This document shows positions 34,392 to 41,912 of a DNA stretch of 64,000 nt, piece by piece. The position numbers were made by a program, and so were the translations under genes. Source of the DNA: Parapedobacter koreensis (GTDB taxonomy: Bacteria; Bacteroidota; Bacteroidia; Sphingobacteriales; Sphingobacteriaceae); the NCBI RefSeq assembly GCF_900109365.1, contig NZ_FNZR01000012.1, forward strand, positions 62,001 through 126,000, read 5' to 3'. Numbering within the stretch: position 1 is the first letter of the stretch; the number at the start of each line of letters is the position of its first letter. Below the pieces are notes generated by a model. The model was not told the DNA's origin. It ran no database searches and worked only from the letters and a program-made list of their open reading frames with translations.

Positions 34392-35252
34392 CTATGCTTG
34401 TCGTCCAGCAAGTGCCTTTTTCAATCCGGATACGTGGGTTCGTGATACCGGTATTTCAGGTAGCGCGTCTCCCAGATCTACAGTACACCCCGCCGCATTT
34501 CCATCGACGGCGGCAATATGTGTCAGATTGATGATATATGTCCGATGGCACTGAAACAGTTGCGAACAAGCCTCATTATCCGCCAGCAATTGCTTAAGCG
34601 TCCCCCGGACGGTATACGTCTGGACGTTGCCACCTTTCACTGCTGAGATATGCAATTGGTTCCCACCGGATTTCGCATAATGGAATTCCTCAATCAGTAG
34701 CGGAACCAGCAGCCCACGGACAGCCAAGGGCTGTTTAGATTCAAACCGTGGGTAGCCTGAAAGTTGATTTTGCAGCTGTGTCGCTTCGTGCAAATGCCTC
34801 CTCAACTGGTAGACATGTTTCAGCGAAATGGCCACCAGGTAGGGCAAAATTCCATCGGCGGCCACAACCGACCAAGTATCCAGGTAGGATCTGCCCCCAG
34901 GCTTCCACCCTTCCAACGTACGGCTGAGCAGCCATACGGCAAGCGTGACAGCCGTAAACTGGTAGGTCGCGTTGAGCATTTCTTTACCAAGTGTCCACGT
35001 TTCCGTTGCAAACAGTTTAGGAAAAAAGACTATCCAAACCAACCCCATCAGCATAGTAGCATACGCTGTACCCGCATAAAGCAGCGCATAATAAGCAATA
35101 GATTCTTCCGGAAAACGCCGGAAATTAAACGGGGTAAAGATCCATAGCACCAAAAAGACCAACACGGCGATAACAGTGATGATACGCAAGTATTCAACGG
35201 GATCATCATGAGCCGGGTGGCGTTGGCTGAGCAGTATCAAAATTTTACCCAT
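34392..35252 (-). CDS. Membrane-bound LytTR transcriptional regulator (paralogue)
   Basis: 286 residues with the same layout as its downstream neighbour: four hydrophobic helices (LRIITVIAVLVFLVLWIF, ALLYAGTAYATMLMGLVWI and two more) followed by LytTR (about 185-286; FHYAKSGGNQLHISAV, LFQCHRTYIINLTHI, IPVSRTHVSGLKKAL). WTLGKEMLN is shared with the paralogue, showing duplication. 20 nt downstream of the DUF4886 gene, so the three likely form one transcription unit. Confidence 0.9.
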   Translation of the reverse strand: MGKILILLSQRHPAHDDPVEYLRIITVIAVLVFLVLWIFTPFNFRRFPEESIAYYALLYAGTAYATMLMGLVWIVFFPKLFATETWTLGKEMLNATYQFTAVTLAVWLLSRTLEGWKPGGRSYLDTWSVVAADGILPYLVAISLKHVYQLRRHLHEATQLQNQLSGYPRFESKQPLAVRGLLVPLLIEEFHYAKSGGNQLHISAVKGGNVQTYTVRGTLKQLLADNEACSQLFQCHRTYIINLTHIAAVDGNAAGCTVDLGDALPEIPVSRTHVSGLKKALAGRQA

Positions 35253-35272
35253 GTTTCAAAATTAGGTATCCA

Positions 35273-36142
35273 TCATTTTAAAACCACGGTGTCGGCCATC
35301 GCTGTCACGGCAAAGGGCTGCACCACGGCTGCATGCGCAGCCTCCCGGGCCACCTCGGCTTGTGCCACGGAGACCTGTTCGGGGCGGTAGCTGGCCACAG
35401 GTGCCTGCTGGCCAAACAAGGATTCAAACCATGCGCATGCTGCGATGAACCGTCCAATATGCAGATCAAGATGGTAGCCGTCTCGCGTGAGATCATCCCC
35501 CAGGAAACTGGTCCGGGCATTTTGGATGGCCGTGCCGCTCGGCACCAGCAGGTCAAATGGGATCAGGTCTTTTGCCTTGCTGGACGCTTCCGCGATAGCC
35601 CGATACATCGTTTGCTGGTCTTTTTGATAAGCCGCGAAGCCCTCGTGTGTAGAGGTGGGGGCATAAGCCCAAGTTTGGTGCCAGATGTACTTCACCGTTC
35701 CGGATGTCACGCTATCGATGTAATGGTGCAGTGCATTGATGGGCTGTATGTACGTATCAAACTGGCCGGACAGCGGGCTCGCCTGTTGCAGGGATACGTA
35801 GTCCCATGGCTCATCCAGCAAGGCCGTACGGATACTCACCTCCCCGGGGATGGTTATTTTGCCATGGGCATCAATTTTCCGGTAGCGGTAAGCAGCCTTG
35901 TCGCCCCTTGCATTTTCCCAGTGCAGGGACAAAGGTGCCCCGCCGATGTACATGTTGCCGATGACTATCGGCTTACCGGCAGCCTCGGCCAGCTCGTACA
36001 GGTATTGCTCCACCGCATCCTCCGAAAAGCTATTGCCGATAGCCAGTATCCGCAACGTATCGGACGGATTAATGGCCAGCGCCTGGAGGCTACAAGCCGC
36101 AATCACTCCTATCAAGAGCGTCAAATGAATAAATTTTCGCAT
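35273..36142 (-). CDS. DUF4886 domain protein (SGNH-hydrolase-like)
   Basis: 289 residues from the ATG at 36142. Signal peptide MRKFIHLTLLIGVIAACSLQ; then LRILAIGNSFSEDAVEQYL, the DUF4886 core whose GNSFS resembles the nucleophile block of SGNH hydrolases, and WDYVSLQQASPLSG. Members are thought to be secreted carbohydrate esterases, often near polysaccharide utilisation genes, which is not the case here. The final catalytic Asp-His pair is likely in DGYHLDLHIG. First gene of the unit with the two LytTR regulators. Confidence 0.85.
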   Translation of the reverse strand: MRKFIHLTLLIGVIAACSLQALAINPSDTLRILAIGNSFSEDAVEQYLYELAEAAGKPIVIGNMYIGGAPLSLHWENARGDKAAYRYRKIDAHGKITIPGEVSIRTALLDEPWDYVSLQQASPLSGQFDTYIQPINALHHYIDSVTSGTVKYIWHQTWAYAPTSTHEGFAAYQKDQQTMYRAIAEASSKAKDLIPFDLLVPSGTAIQNARTSFLGDDLTRDGYHLDLHIGRFIAACAWFESLFGQQAPVASYRPEQVSVAQAEVAREAAHAAVVQPFAVTAMADTVVLK

Positions 36143-36267
36143 GCCCAATAATAGCAAAAATTCAACGCATCCCCAAAAGCTGCGGAGAAGATTATAACGT
36201 TTGTTCTATTGTGCCGTACCCGGGTGATCGGCATTTTTGGCAGCATAAACAGTAACACATTGAAGCC

Positions 36268-36933
36268 ATGAAAACAATACACATTATTCAGAAGACAGCA
36301 GGCAAAATCAGTCTGCTCTTGGCCCCGTGCCTGATCGGGTGCCTATTGGCGCTGCAAGCCTATGCACAGCCCGCTTCCAGCCAGGCGGATACCAGCGCTG
36401 CCAGCACATCCAATCCGCTCCCGAGGTGGACATTCAATATCAACCCACTTGGGTTGCTGCAATTCGGCCCGATTGCGCAAGGCGAGTTTAAAATCAGCAA
36501 ACAAGGTTATCTCGTCCCTCATATACGCATCCCCTACCTCGGCGTGCTCTACCACGTCGTCAATTGGGACGATCAGAGTGATGATGTAGCCGTATCGCCC
36601 CTCGCGCTCGGGCTGGGCGCGGGTTATAAGACGTTGTTTCCCGTAGAGAAGGGCGCTTGGTACGTGGGCGGTGCGCTGGACTACTCCTTCGGCAGTTCCA
36701 CGGGCTATGACATGGGCGATTGGGAGAGCCACTTCCAGAATATTGCCATCATGTCCAATGGTGGGTTCAGGTGGCGTTCGGCAACAAAGCGGAGCGTACT
36801 GAGCGTAGGCGCTTACGTCGGTGTATCCCTACCCATTCAGGACGAATGGTCCGGTTCCAGCGGTTCTGGAGACGATCGCACCGTCCTCCCAATGGCTATG
36901 CTGGAACTGTCATTCGGGTGGGAACACAAATGA
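36268..36933 (+). CDS. Hypothetical outer-membrane beta-barrel protein
   Basis: 221 residues. Signal peptide about 1-33 ending AYAQ. Mature part alternates hydrophobic/polar residues with aromatic ends, TFNINPLGLLQFGPIAQGEF, ALGLGAGYKTLFPVEKGAWY, LSVGAYVGVSLPIQDEW, and ends with the strand MLELSFGWEHK, an outer-membrane-barrel-like C-terminus. No family is identified. Convergent with the histidine kinase gene (5 nt between stop codons). Confidence 0.7.
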   Translation: MKTIHIIQKTAGKISLLLAPCLIGCLLALQAYAQPASSQADTSAASTSNPLPRWTFNINPLGLLQFGPIAQGEFKISKQGYLVPHIRIPYLGVLYHVVNWDDQSDDVAVSPLALGLGAGYKTLFPVEKGAWYVGGALDYSFGSSTGYDMGDWESHFQNIAIMSNGGFRWRSATKRSVLSVGAYVGVSLPIQDEWSGSSGSGDDRTVLPMAMLELSFGWEHK

Positions 36934-36938
36934 TACGC

Positions 36939-38867
36939 TCACTCAGCGGATGGCGGCCATGGTGCCTGAAACCGTAAAGCCGTGCCTTCGGACGCGTCGA
37001 TGGTTAGGGAGCCACCCAGCGCAGCCAGGTGGCGTTGCATATTTTTCATGCCGTTGCGCTGCGTCTTTACCGGTGGCTCCGCAGGCATTCCCCTTCCGTC
37101 GTCGCGCACGGTGATGGTGAGCCCACCATCCGTACAAACAGTGATCGCCACTTCCGATGCTCCCGAATGCTTGATCGCATTATGTACCGCTTCTTTCACC
37201 GCCAGGTACATGCCGCGTCGGAAATCCTGTGGAAGCATCAGCGCGGGGAGCTCATCGTCCACAGTAAACCACAGGGCGATGCCCACATTGTCCAGCAATT
37301 CTGCCGCAGTGCCATGTATTCTCGCCACCAGGCCGTCGAGCGTGTTTTCATCGTCGTTCATTGTCCAGATAATCTCGTTCATCTTTTTGATTAGCCCCTC
37401 GGCGGTCTCGCCTATCTTCCGCCCAGCCTCCTGATCGCCGTCAAAAGCCCGGCTCAGGTATAGCATCTTGGTAAGGCCCGCTCCCATATCATCATGCATT
37501 TCCTGGCTTATCCGCCGCCGTTCCTGTTGTTCGCCTTCAAGCCGCGCTTTCAGGTGGGTCGTTTCCTTTTCTGCGTGCAGCGCTTCAATCGCCTTCCGGC
37601 TGAGCTGTTGCCGCTGGCGGTACGTGCGGTATCCCAATATCAACAGCGCCATCAGTAGCAGCGCACCCGCAGCTATGGCTACCAACCACTGCTGTTGTAT
37701 GCGCGCCTCCTGCGCACGTTGGCGCAGCATCAGATCTTTCTGGATAAGTTCCTGTTCTTTCCTGGCGGTTTCGTATTTCGTTTCCAGCTCTTGGATGCGG
37801 GCCAAGGTGGTTGTACTGACCAGCACCCGGCTTACCGAATCGTGTTTGGCCCGGTATACCTGCGATCGGCGGGGAGCATCCAAGGCCAGCTGCACGTCAG
37901 ACATCAGCATGAGCATCTCACCGAGCGGCTCCTTCTGATCATGGGCCTCGGCAAACGCCATTGCTTCCAGGAGATACCGTTCGCACTGCCGGTACTGCTT
38001 CTCCCAGTAAAGACCCAGTGCCACGCCGTTCATCGCATACGCCTGGCCAGAGACATCCCCGATTTGCTCGGCCAGCGGCAATGCCGCCTCGAAAGCAGGC
38101 AGGTACCCTGCGGGGTCTTCCAGTTCAAGGTACACTTTACCTAAGTCGATGAGCGCCGTTTCAAGCAGGTTGAGGTCGTTCAGTTCCTCACCCAAGCGTT
38201 TGCCCCGCTGCAAATGCTGGATGGCCTCCTGCTGGCGTCCCACATCACTGAGCGCATTTCCCAGGTTGATGCTCGCCGATCCGATGGCGTAGCCATTTCC
38301 ATCTTCCTCGGCCAGCGCAAGCCCCTTCTGTGCATAGTCCAATGCCCTTTCGGGTTGGTGGATGTTTCGATAAAGCCCGCATAGGTTGCCGTATAGCAGG
38401 GAAAGCATATGCGTATCCTGCTCTACCAATGGCAGCGCTTGGAGGTAATAGTCTATTGCTGTCTCATACGACTCCATGTACTGGTATACCACCCCGGTAT
38501 TGACCAGTGCTTTTGGCAGCAACGCCGCCAGCGCATGGCGCCTGCATAGGTCGATACCCGATAGGTTGAGGCGCAGTGATTCCTCGAAGCGCCCTTGTAC
38601 ATTGAGCACGGCCGTGTAATTGTTGATGTAGCTGATTACGCCCGCAGGGTAATCCAGCTGCTCGCTCAGGCGGCGTGCCGCTTGGTAGTAGCTTATCGCT
38701 GAATCGGGTTGGTTGCTCTCATATTGCTGGCCCAGCGTGATCAACGTAGCCACTTTCACCGTATCATCTTCCATGGCAGCTATCACCTGTTTCAAGCTAT
38801 CAATGCTCAATCCCAATTGGATTTGGCCCATCACGAAAAATAAAAAGAAAGACAGTAGGCAGCTCAT
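36939..38867 (-). CDS. TPR-containing sensor histidine kinase (HisKA_3 type)
   Basis: 642 residues. Signal peptide or anchor (1-20), about eight TPR-like repeats (about 20-330), coiled region, one transmembrane helix (LVAIAAGALLLMALLILGY), then the HisKA_3 block ERRRISQEMHDDMGAGLTKM with phosphorylated His, and a HATPase domain (AVHNAIKHSGASEV, VRDDGRGMPAE). The HisKA_3 type pairs with LuxR/NarL regulators, and such a regulator is divergently encoded at 38960, so this is a two-component system whose TPR domain is periplasmic or faces the cell envelope. Ligand unknown. Confidence 0.93.
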   Translation of the reverse strand: MSCLLSFFLFFVMGQIQLGLSIDSLKQVIAAMEDDTVKVATLITLGQQYESNQPDSAISYYQAARRLSEQLDYPAGVISYINNYTAVLNVQGRFEESLRLNLSGIDLCRRHALAALLPKALVNTGVVYQYMESYETAIDYYLQALPLVEQDTHMLSLLYGNLCGLYRNIHQPERALDYAQKGLALAEEDGNGYAIGSASINLGNALSDVGRQQEAIQHLQRGKRLGEELNDLNLLETALIDLGKVYLELEDPAGYLPAFEAALPLAEQIGDVSGQAYAMNGVALGLYWEKQYRQCERYLLEAMAFAEAHDQKEPLGEMLMLMSDVQLALDAPRRSQVYRAKHDSVSRVLVSTTTLARIQELETKYETARKEQELIQKDLMLRQRAQEARIQQQWLVAIAAGALLLMALLILGYRTYRQRQQLSRKAIEALHAEKETTHLKARLEGEQQERRRISQEMHDDMGAGLTKMLYLSRAFDGDQEAGRKIGETAEGLIKKMNEIIWTMNDDENTLDGLVARIHGTAAELLDNVGIALWFTVDDELPALMLPQDFRRGMYLAVKEAVHNAIKHSGASEVAITVCTDGGLTITVRDDGRGMPAEPPVKTQRNGMKNMQRHLAALGGSLTIDASEGTALRFQAPWPPSAE

Positions 38868-38959
38868 GGGTAGCTTATTCGGTGGATAAATATAGGAAAA
38901 AAAATTAGCTAACCTTTGTTAGTGTGGCAACACCGGGGATTTGGTATTATCTTTACCAG

Positions 38960-39583
38960 ATGGAAACGATTTTGGTCAGTATTGTAGAAGACATATCCGA
39001 AATACGGGAGGGGCTCCGCTTCATCATCAACCAGTCGGAAGGATTCAAGTGCTTATCCGCATATAGCAATGCCGAAGACGCCTATACCGGATTGCTGCAG
39101 CAAGCACCCCACATCGCCATCATGGACATCGCATTGCCGGGCGCTACCGGCGTGGATTGCATCCGCAGGTTGAAAGCCCGGGGGAGCGCCATCCGGTTTC
39201 TGGTGTTTACCATCTACGAAGACAGCGAGCAGGTGTTCGATGCCTTAGCGGCCGGAGCGAGCGGCTATTTACTGAAGAACGCCTCCCCTGCCAAAATCAT
39301 CGAGTCGCTCCGCGAGCTGCACGAGGGCGGAGCGCCCATGAGTACGTCTATCGCGCGCAAGGTGGTTGCCTCCTTCCACGGCACGGACGAACGGGATAAG
39401 CTCTCGATACGCGAACAGGAAATCCTGCAATTGCTGGCCAAAGGCTTCCTTTATAAAGAAATAGCCGACAAGCTGTACATCAGTACTGGCACGGTACGGC
39501 AGCATATCCACCACATTTACGAAAAACTGCACGTACAGAACCGCACGGAAGCGCTCAATAAAGTATACGGTCGCAAGCGATGA
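38960..39583 (+). CDS. NarL/FixJ-type response regulator
   Basis: 207 residues from METILVSIVEDISEIR (the ATG at 38960; 12 more residues are open upstream). Receiver domain with acidic VED at residues 8-10, phospho-acceptor Asp in IAIMDIALPGATG (about 51), Lys in YLLKNASP; C-terminal LuxR HTH (about 140-207): LSIREQEILQLLAKGFLYKE and LYISTGTVRQHIHHIYEKL. Cognate of the divergent kinase. Confidence 0.95.
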   Translation: METILVSIVEDISEIREGLRFIINQSEGFKCLSAYSNAEDAYTGLLQQAPHIAIMDIALPGATGVDCIRRLKARGSAIRFLVFTIYEDSEQVFDALAAGASGYLLKNASPAKIIESLRELHEGGAPMSTSIARKVVASFHGTDERDKLSIREQEILQLLAKGFLYKEIADKLYISTGTVRQHIHHIYEKLHVQNRTEALNKVYGRKR

Positions 39584-39604
39584 TCATCGTTGCGGACATA
39601 CCAC

Positions 39605-40894
39605 CTACCGATTGTAGGGGTATTCCTGTATCCAGCGAAACTTCGTATTGATGAGCCGAAAGCTGGTTAAATCACGCTTACGGAGCCGCACGGCCACTGA
39701 TTCGCGTCGCCATACGCCATGCATAAGTAGCCCTTCCGGCACCTCTTCATAATGGAGGATTCCCCGCTCCTCCTCGCTACCCTGCGGCAAACGCAGCGTC
39801 AGCGTTTTAGCAGCCGTATCCATTGTCGCGTTAAACCGCCGCAATGAATCGTTCATGGTTTTCACATACGCGTAGTCCGGATTATCGAGTATCAGGTGCC
39901 GCCAGCGGACACTATCCGTGATCAGCGGCGGCACCGTATCGCCAGCCAACACAAATAGTTCGGCATCATAGATGCCATATAGTGGAGATCTCGGTCGTTT
40001 ATCGCCATACTGCTTCACAGCCTGTGCTCGACCGTACAGTTGGCCGATGATCACCAATCCCATGAAAACAACCTTCACGACCACTGCTGCAACGCGCATC
40101 CAGCGTTTGCGTAGATGATAGCGCCGGTCCGGTGCAGGCTCGGTAGGTTTGTTGTGTACCAGTACGCGCAATAGGCGACCCACGTCCGGTAGCAAGAGCA
40201 TGACTGCCAGCAGCAACAGAATTGTAGAAAATAACTTTACCGGGATATCAAAACAAAAATTCATTATCGCCACGTTGAACATGACCGCCGCGACGAACAG
40301 CGCGCCCAATGTGGTGGTACGCCTAAAGAAAAGCAATAGCCCACCAATGACTTCCGCTATACCAGTAAACAAGCTAAAGGCCTTAGAATAGCCTACATAA
40401 GACCACGCCAATCCCATAGGCGATTTATCCCCAAAAGGCTGCAGGAGCTGTACCAAGCTTGGCGAAGGCATCTGCAGGTGAAACACCTTGCTCATCCCGT
40501 ATACCATCATCATAGCGAGGTAGTAGCGCACCATCACCCGCAGTCCATCGTATAGGCGGTTATATTCATACCGCTGCCGGTCAATTACGTTCCACACGAT
40601 GGCCACGAGCAAAGACACCACCGCCAGTACAAGGAGCAATACGAAGTCATATGTTTTGTCGCCGCTGCCACTCTGGAATACCGTGATGGGTTCGGGTAAG
40701 TGCAGCACGTATTCGCCCACCCACACCACCACAGCATGCCAGGCAGCCGTATACCACTGCATCAACGACGACACCAGCGGAATCATACTCAACGGAAACG
40801 GAAAAATATAGAGTATGATGAACACGGCAAAATAGCGAAATGCCAACAGTTGCACAGCAGTCCAATGCGTGGGGCTATCGATCGATCTTTCCAT
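39605..40894 (-). CDS. DoxX-like integral membrane protein with extracytoplasmic C-terminal domain
   Basis: 429 residues. Six or more hydrophobic helices in the N-terminal ~270 residues (YFAVFIILYIFPFPLSMIP; LFTGIAEVIGGLLLFFRRTT, a DoxX-type segment), then a soluble C-terminal domain of about 150 residues that starts after the helix VFMGLVIIGQLYG. The C-terminal part contains ELFVLAGDTVPPLITDSVRW. DoxX-like proteins are implicated in redox or thiosulfate metabolism, but the link here is weak; I give no specific function. Convergent with the response regulator gene, 21 nt apart. Confidence 0.75.
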   Translation of the reverse strand: MERSIDSPTHWTAVQLLAFRYFAVFIILYIFPFPLSMIPLVSSLMQWYTAAWHAVVVWVGEYVLHLPEPITVFQSGSGDKTYDFVLLLVLAVVSLLVAIVWNVIDRQRYEYNRLYDGLRVMVRYYLAMMMVYGMSKVFHLQMPSPSLVQLLQPFGDKSPMGLAWSYVGYSKAFSLFTGIAEVIGGLLLFFRRTTTLGALFVAAVMFNVAIMNFCFDIPVKLFSTILLLLAVMLLLPDVGRLLRVLVHNKPTEPAPDRRYHLRKRWMRVAAVVVKVVFMGLVIIGQLYGRAQAVKQYGDKRPRSPLYGIYDAELFVLAGDTVPPLITDSVRWRHLILDNPDYAYVKTMNDSLRRFNATMDTAAKTLTLRLPQGSEEERGILHYEEVPEGLLMHGVWRRESVAVRLRKRDLTSFRLINTKFRWIQEYPYNR

Positions 40895-41206
40895 GATGGT
40901 TCAGCAAAAGTTAAGTAAGTCCCCAAGATAAGGATTTTTGTTTAATGTGCTATATACGCATGAAGCCAGCCGGCTTATCGTGTCCGCTTCCGTACGCAAG
41001 CGGACAATTAACTGTCCGCTATCGGACAGCACGGAATCCCACTTAAAAATTATTCAACTACCTATCAGCAAGTTACACTTTTGGTACAGAAATATAAGGT
41101 ATTGGCACAGTACGGCGACGCTGAGCTTGGGGACGCCCGGTGAAGCGGAGGCCGACAAAAATTAGGAGAAAAAAATAAAACGATAACTTGTAAAAAAAAC
41201 AACATC
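40895..41206. other. Intergenic region with twin inverted repeats
   Basis: 312 bases between the divergent membrane gene and the 196-residue secreted protein. It contains the two inverted repeats listed at 40981-41029, then TTGGCAC-like sequence at 41093. No ORF. Confidence 0.6.
40981..41029. promoter_or_regulatory. Twin palindromic sites TGTCCGC...GCGGACA
   Basis: IR1 TGTCCGCTT-CCGTACGC-AAGCGGACA (40981-41006) and IR2 CTGTCCG-CTAT-CGGACAG (41012-41029) share the core TGTCCGC and are separated by 5 nt. The arrangement is that of an enhancer-type binding array, about 180 bp upstream of the gene at 41207. A TTGGCAC sequence at 41094 recalls a sigma-54 -24 element but the -12 GC is one base too close. 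Confidence 0.45.
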
Positions 41207-41797
41207 ATGAAAACATTAGCCATCATCGCACTTTTCGCTACCGCCAATGCAGGGACGGCCTTTTTTGCCAATGCCACCGAAAAACCAGCCACTGTATACA
41301 TTGTCAATACTGATGTAAATGAGACCGCCAAACGCATGGAAGCCTTCAAATCGCAGGTCGCTTTCCATGAGCACAACGTCAGCATATTGTGGCAGCAATA
41401 TAACTTGGAAGTGCAGCGCATCCAAAACCGTGCAGGCAGCCATGCCGACCTGGATCGCGATGAAAAGTTTTTCATCGGGCTATACCAGCAGGACATTGAT
41501 AACGGCCTCCGCGTGGCGCAAAGCCAAAAGGCCATCGCTGAAATCAAAGCACGGTATGCCAAGGCCCACGAACAGCGGGCTGCTGAAGAAGCCCACCGCA
41601 TTGCCGCCGTGCAGACCCTGTTGAAAAAGGAATTGAAACGTGAAGCAAAAGCGTTGAACAAGACAAAAGATGCTTATGCCGGGCTTGCCGAAGCACTGCC
41701 CCTGTTTATGGAAGTAGAACGCTACGTAAACGAATCCATCGAGCGTGCAGCTATGCTGCTGGCCGATTCCAATGAAGTGACTATCGCGGCCCGCTAA
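41207..41797 (+). CDS. Hypothetical secreted alpha-helical protein
   Basis: 196 residues with a signal peptide (MKTLAIIALFATANAGTAFF; cleavage near residue 22-24). The mature protein is almost entirely helical and rich in Ala, Lys, Glu and Arg (KAIAEIKARYAKAHEQRAAE, LLKKELKREAKALNKTKDAY), probably a coiled coil in the periplasm. No family recognised. Followed by a strong terminator. The unusual double palindrome upstream suggests tight regulation. Confidence 0.65.
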   Translation: MKTLAIIALFATANAGTAFFANATEKPATVYIVNTDVNETAKRMEAFKSQVAFHEHNVSILWQQYNLEVQRIQNRAGSHADLDRDEKFFIGLYQQDIDNGLRVAQSQKAIAEIKARYAKAHEQRAAEEAHRIAAVQTLLKKELKREAKALNKTKDAYAGLAEALPLFMEVERYVNESIERAAMLLADSNEVTIAAR

Positions 41798-41844
41798 TCA
41801 CTTGCCCAGACGGAATATCGAAAAGCACCCGCTTGCTCGCGTAG

Positions 41845-41884
41845 CACCCCAAAAGTTGGACACAACATTTGGGGTGTTTTTTTG
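41845..41884 (+). terminator. Terminator of the secreted helical protein gene
   Basis: CACCCCAAA...TTTGGGGTG stem with a 14-nt loop and TTTTTTT. Confidence 0.85.
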
Positions 41885-41912
41885 AAGTACCGTTATGAAG
41901 AAACGAATGCGG

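Noticed and set aside
41093-41110. Sigma-54 promoter TTGGCAC-N-GC
   Set aside because: The GC dinucleotide is one base too close to the GG, so the spacing rule fails; kept only as a hint next to the twin palindromes.
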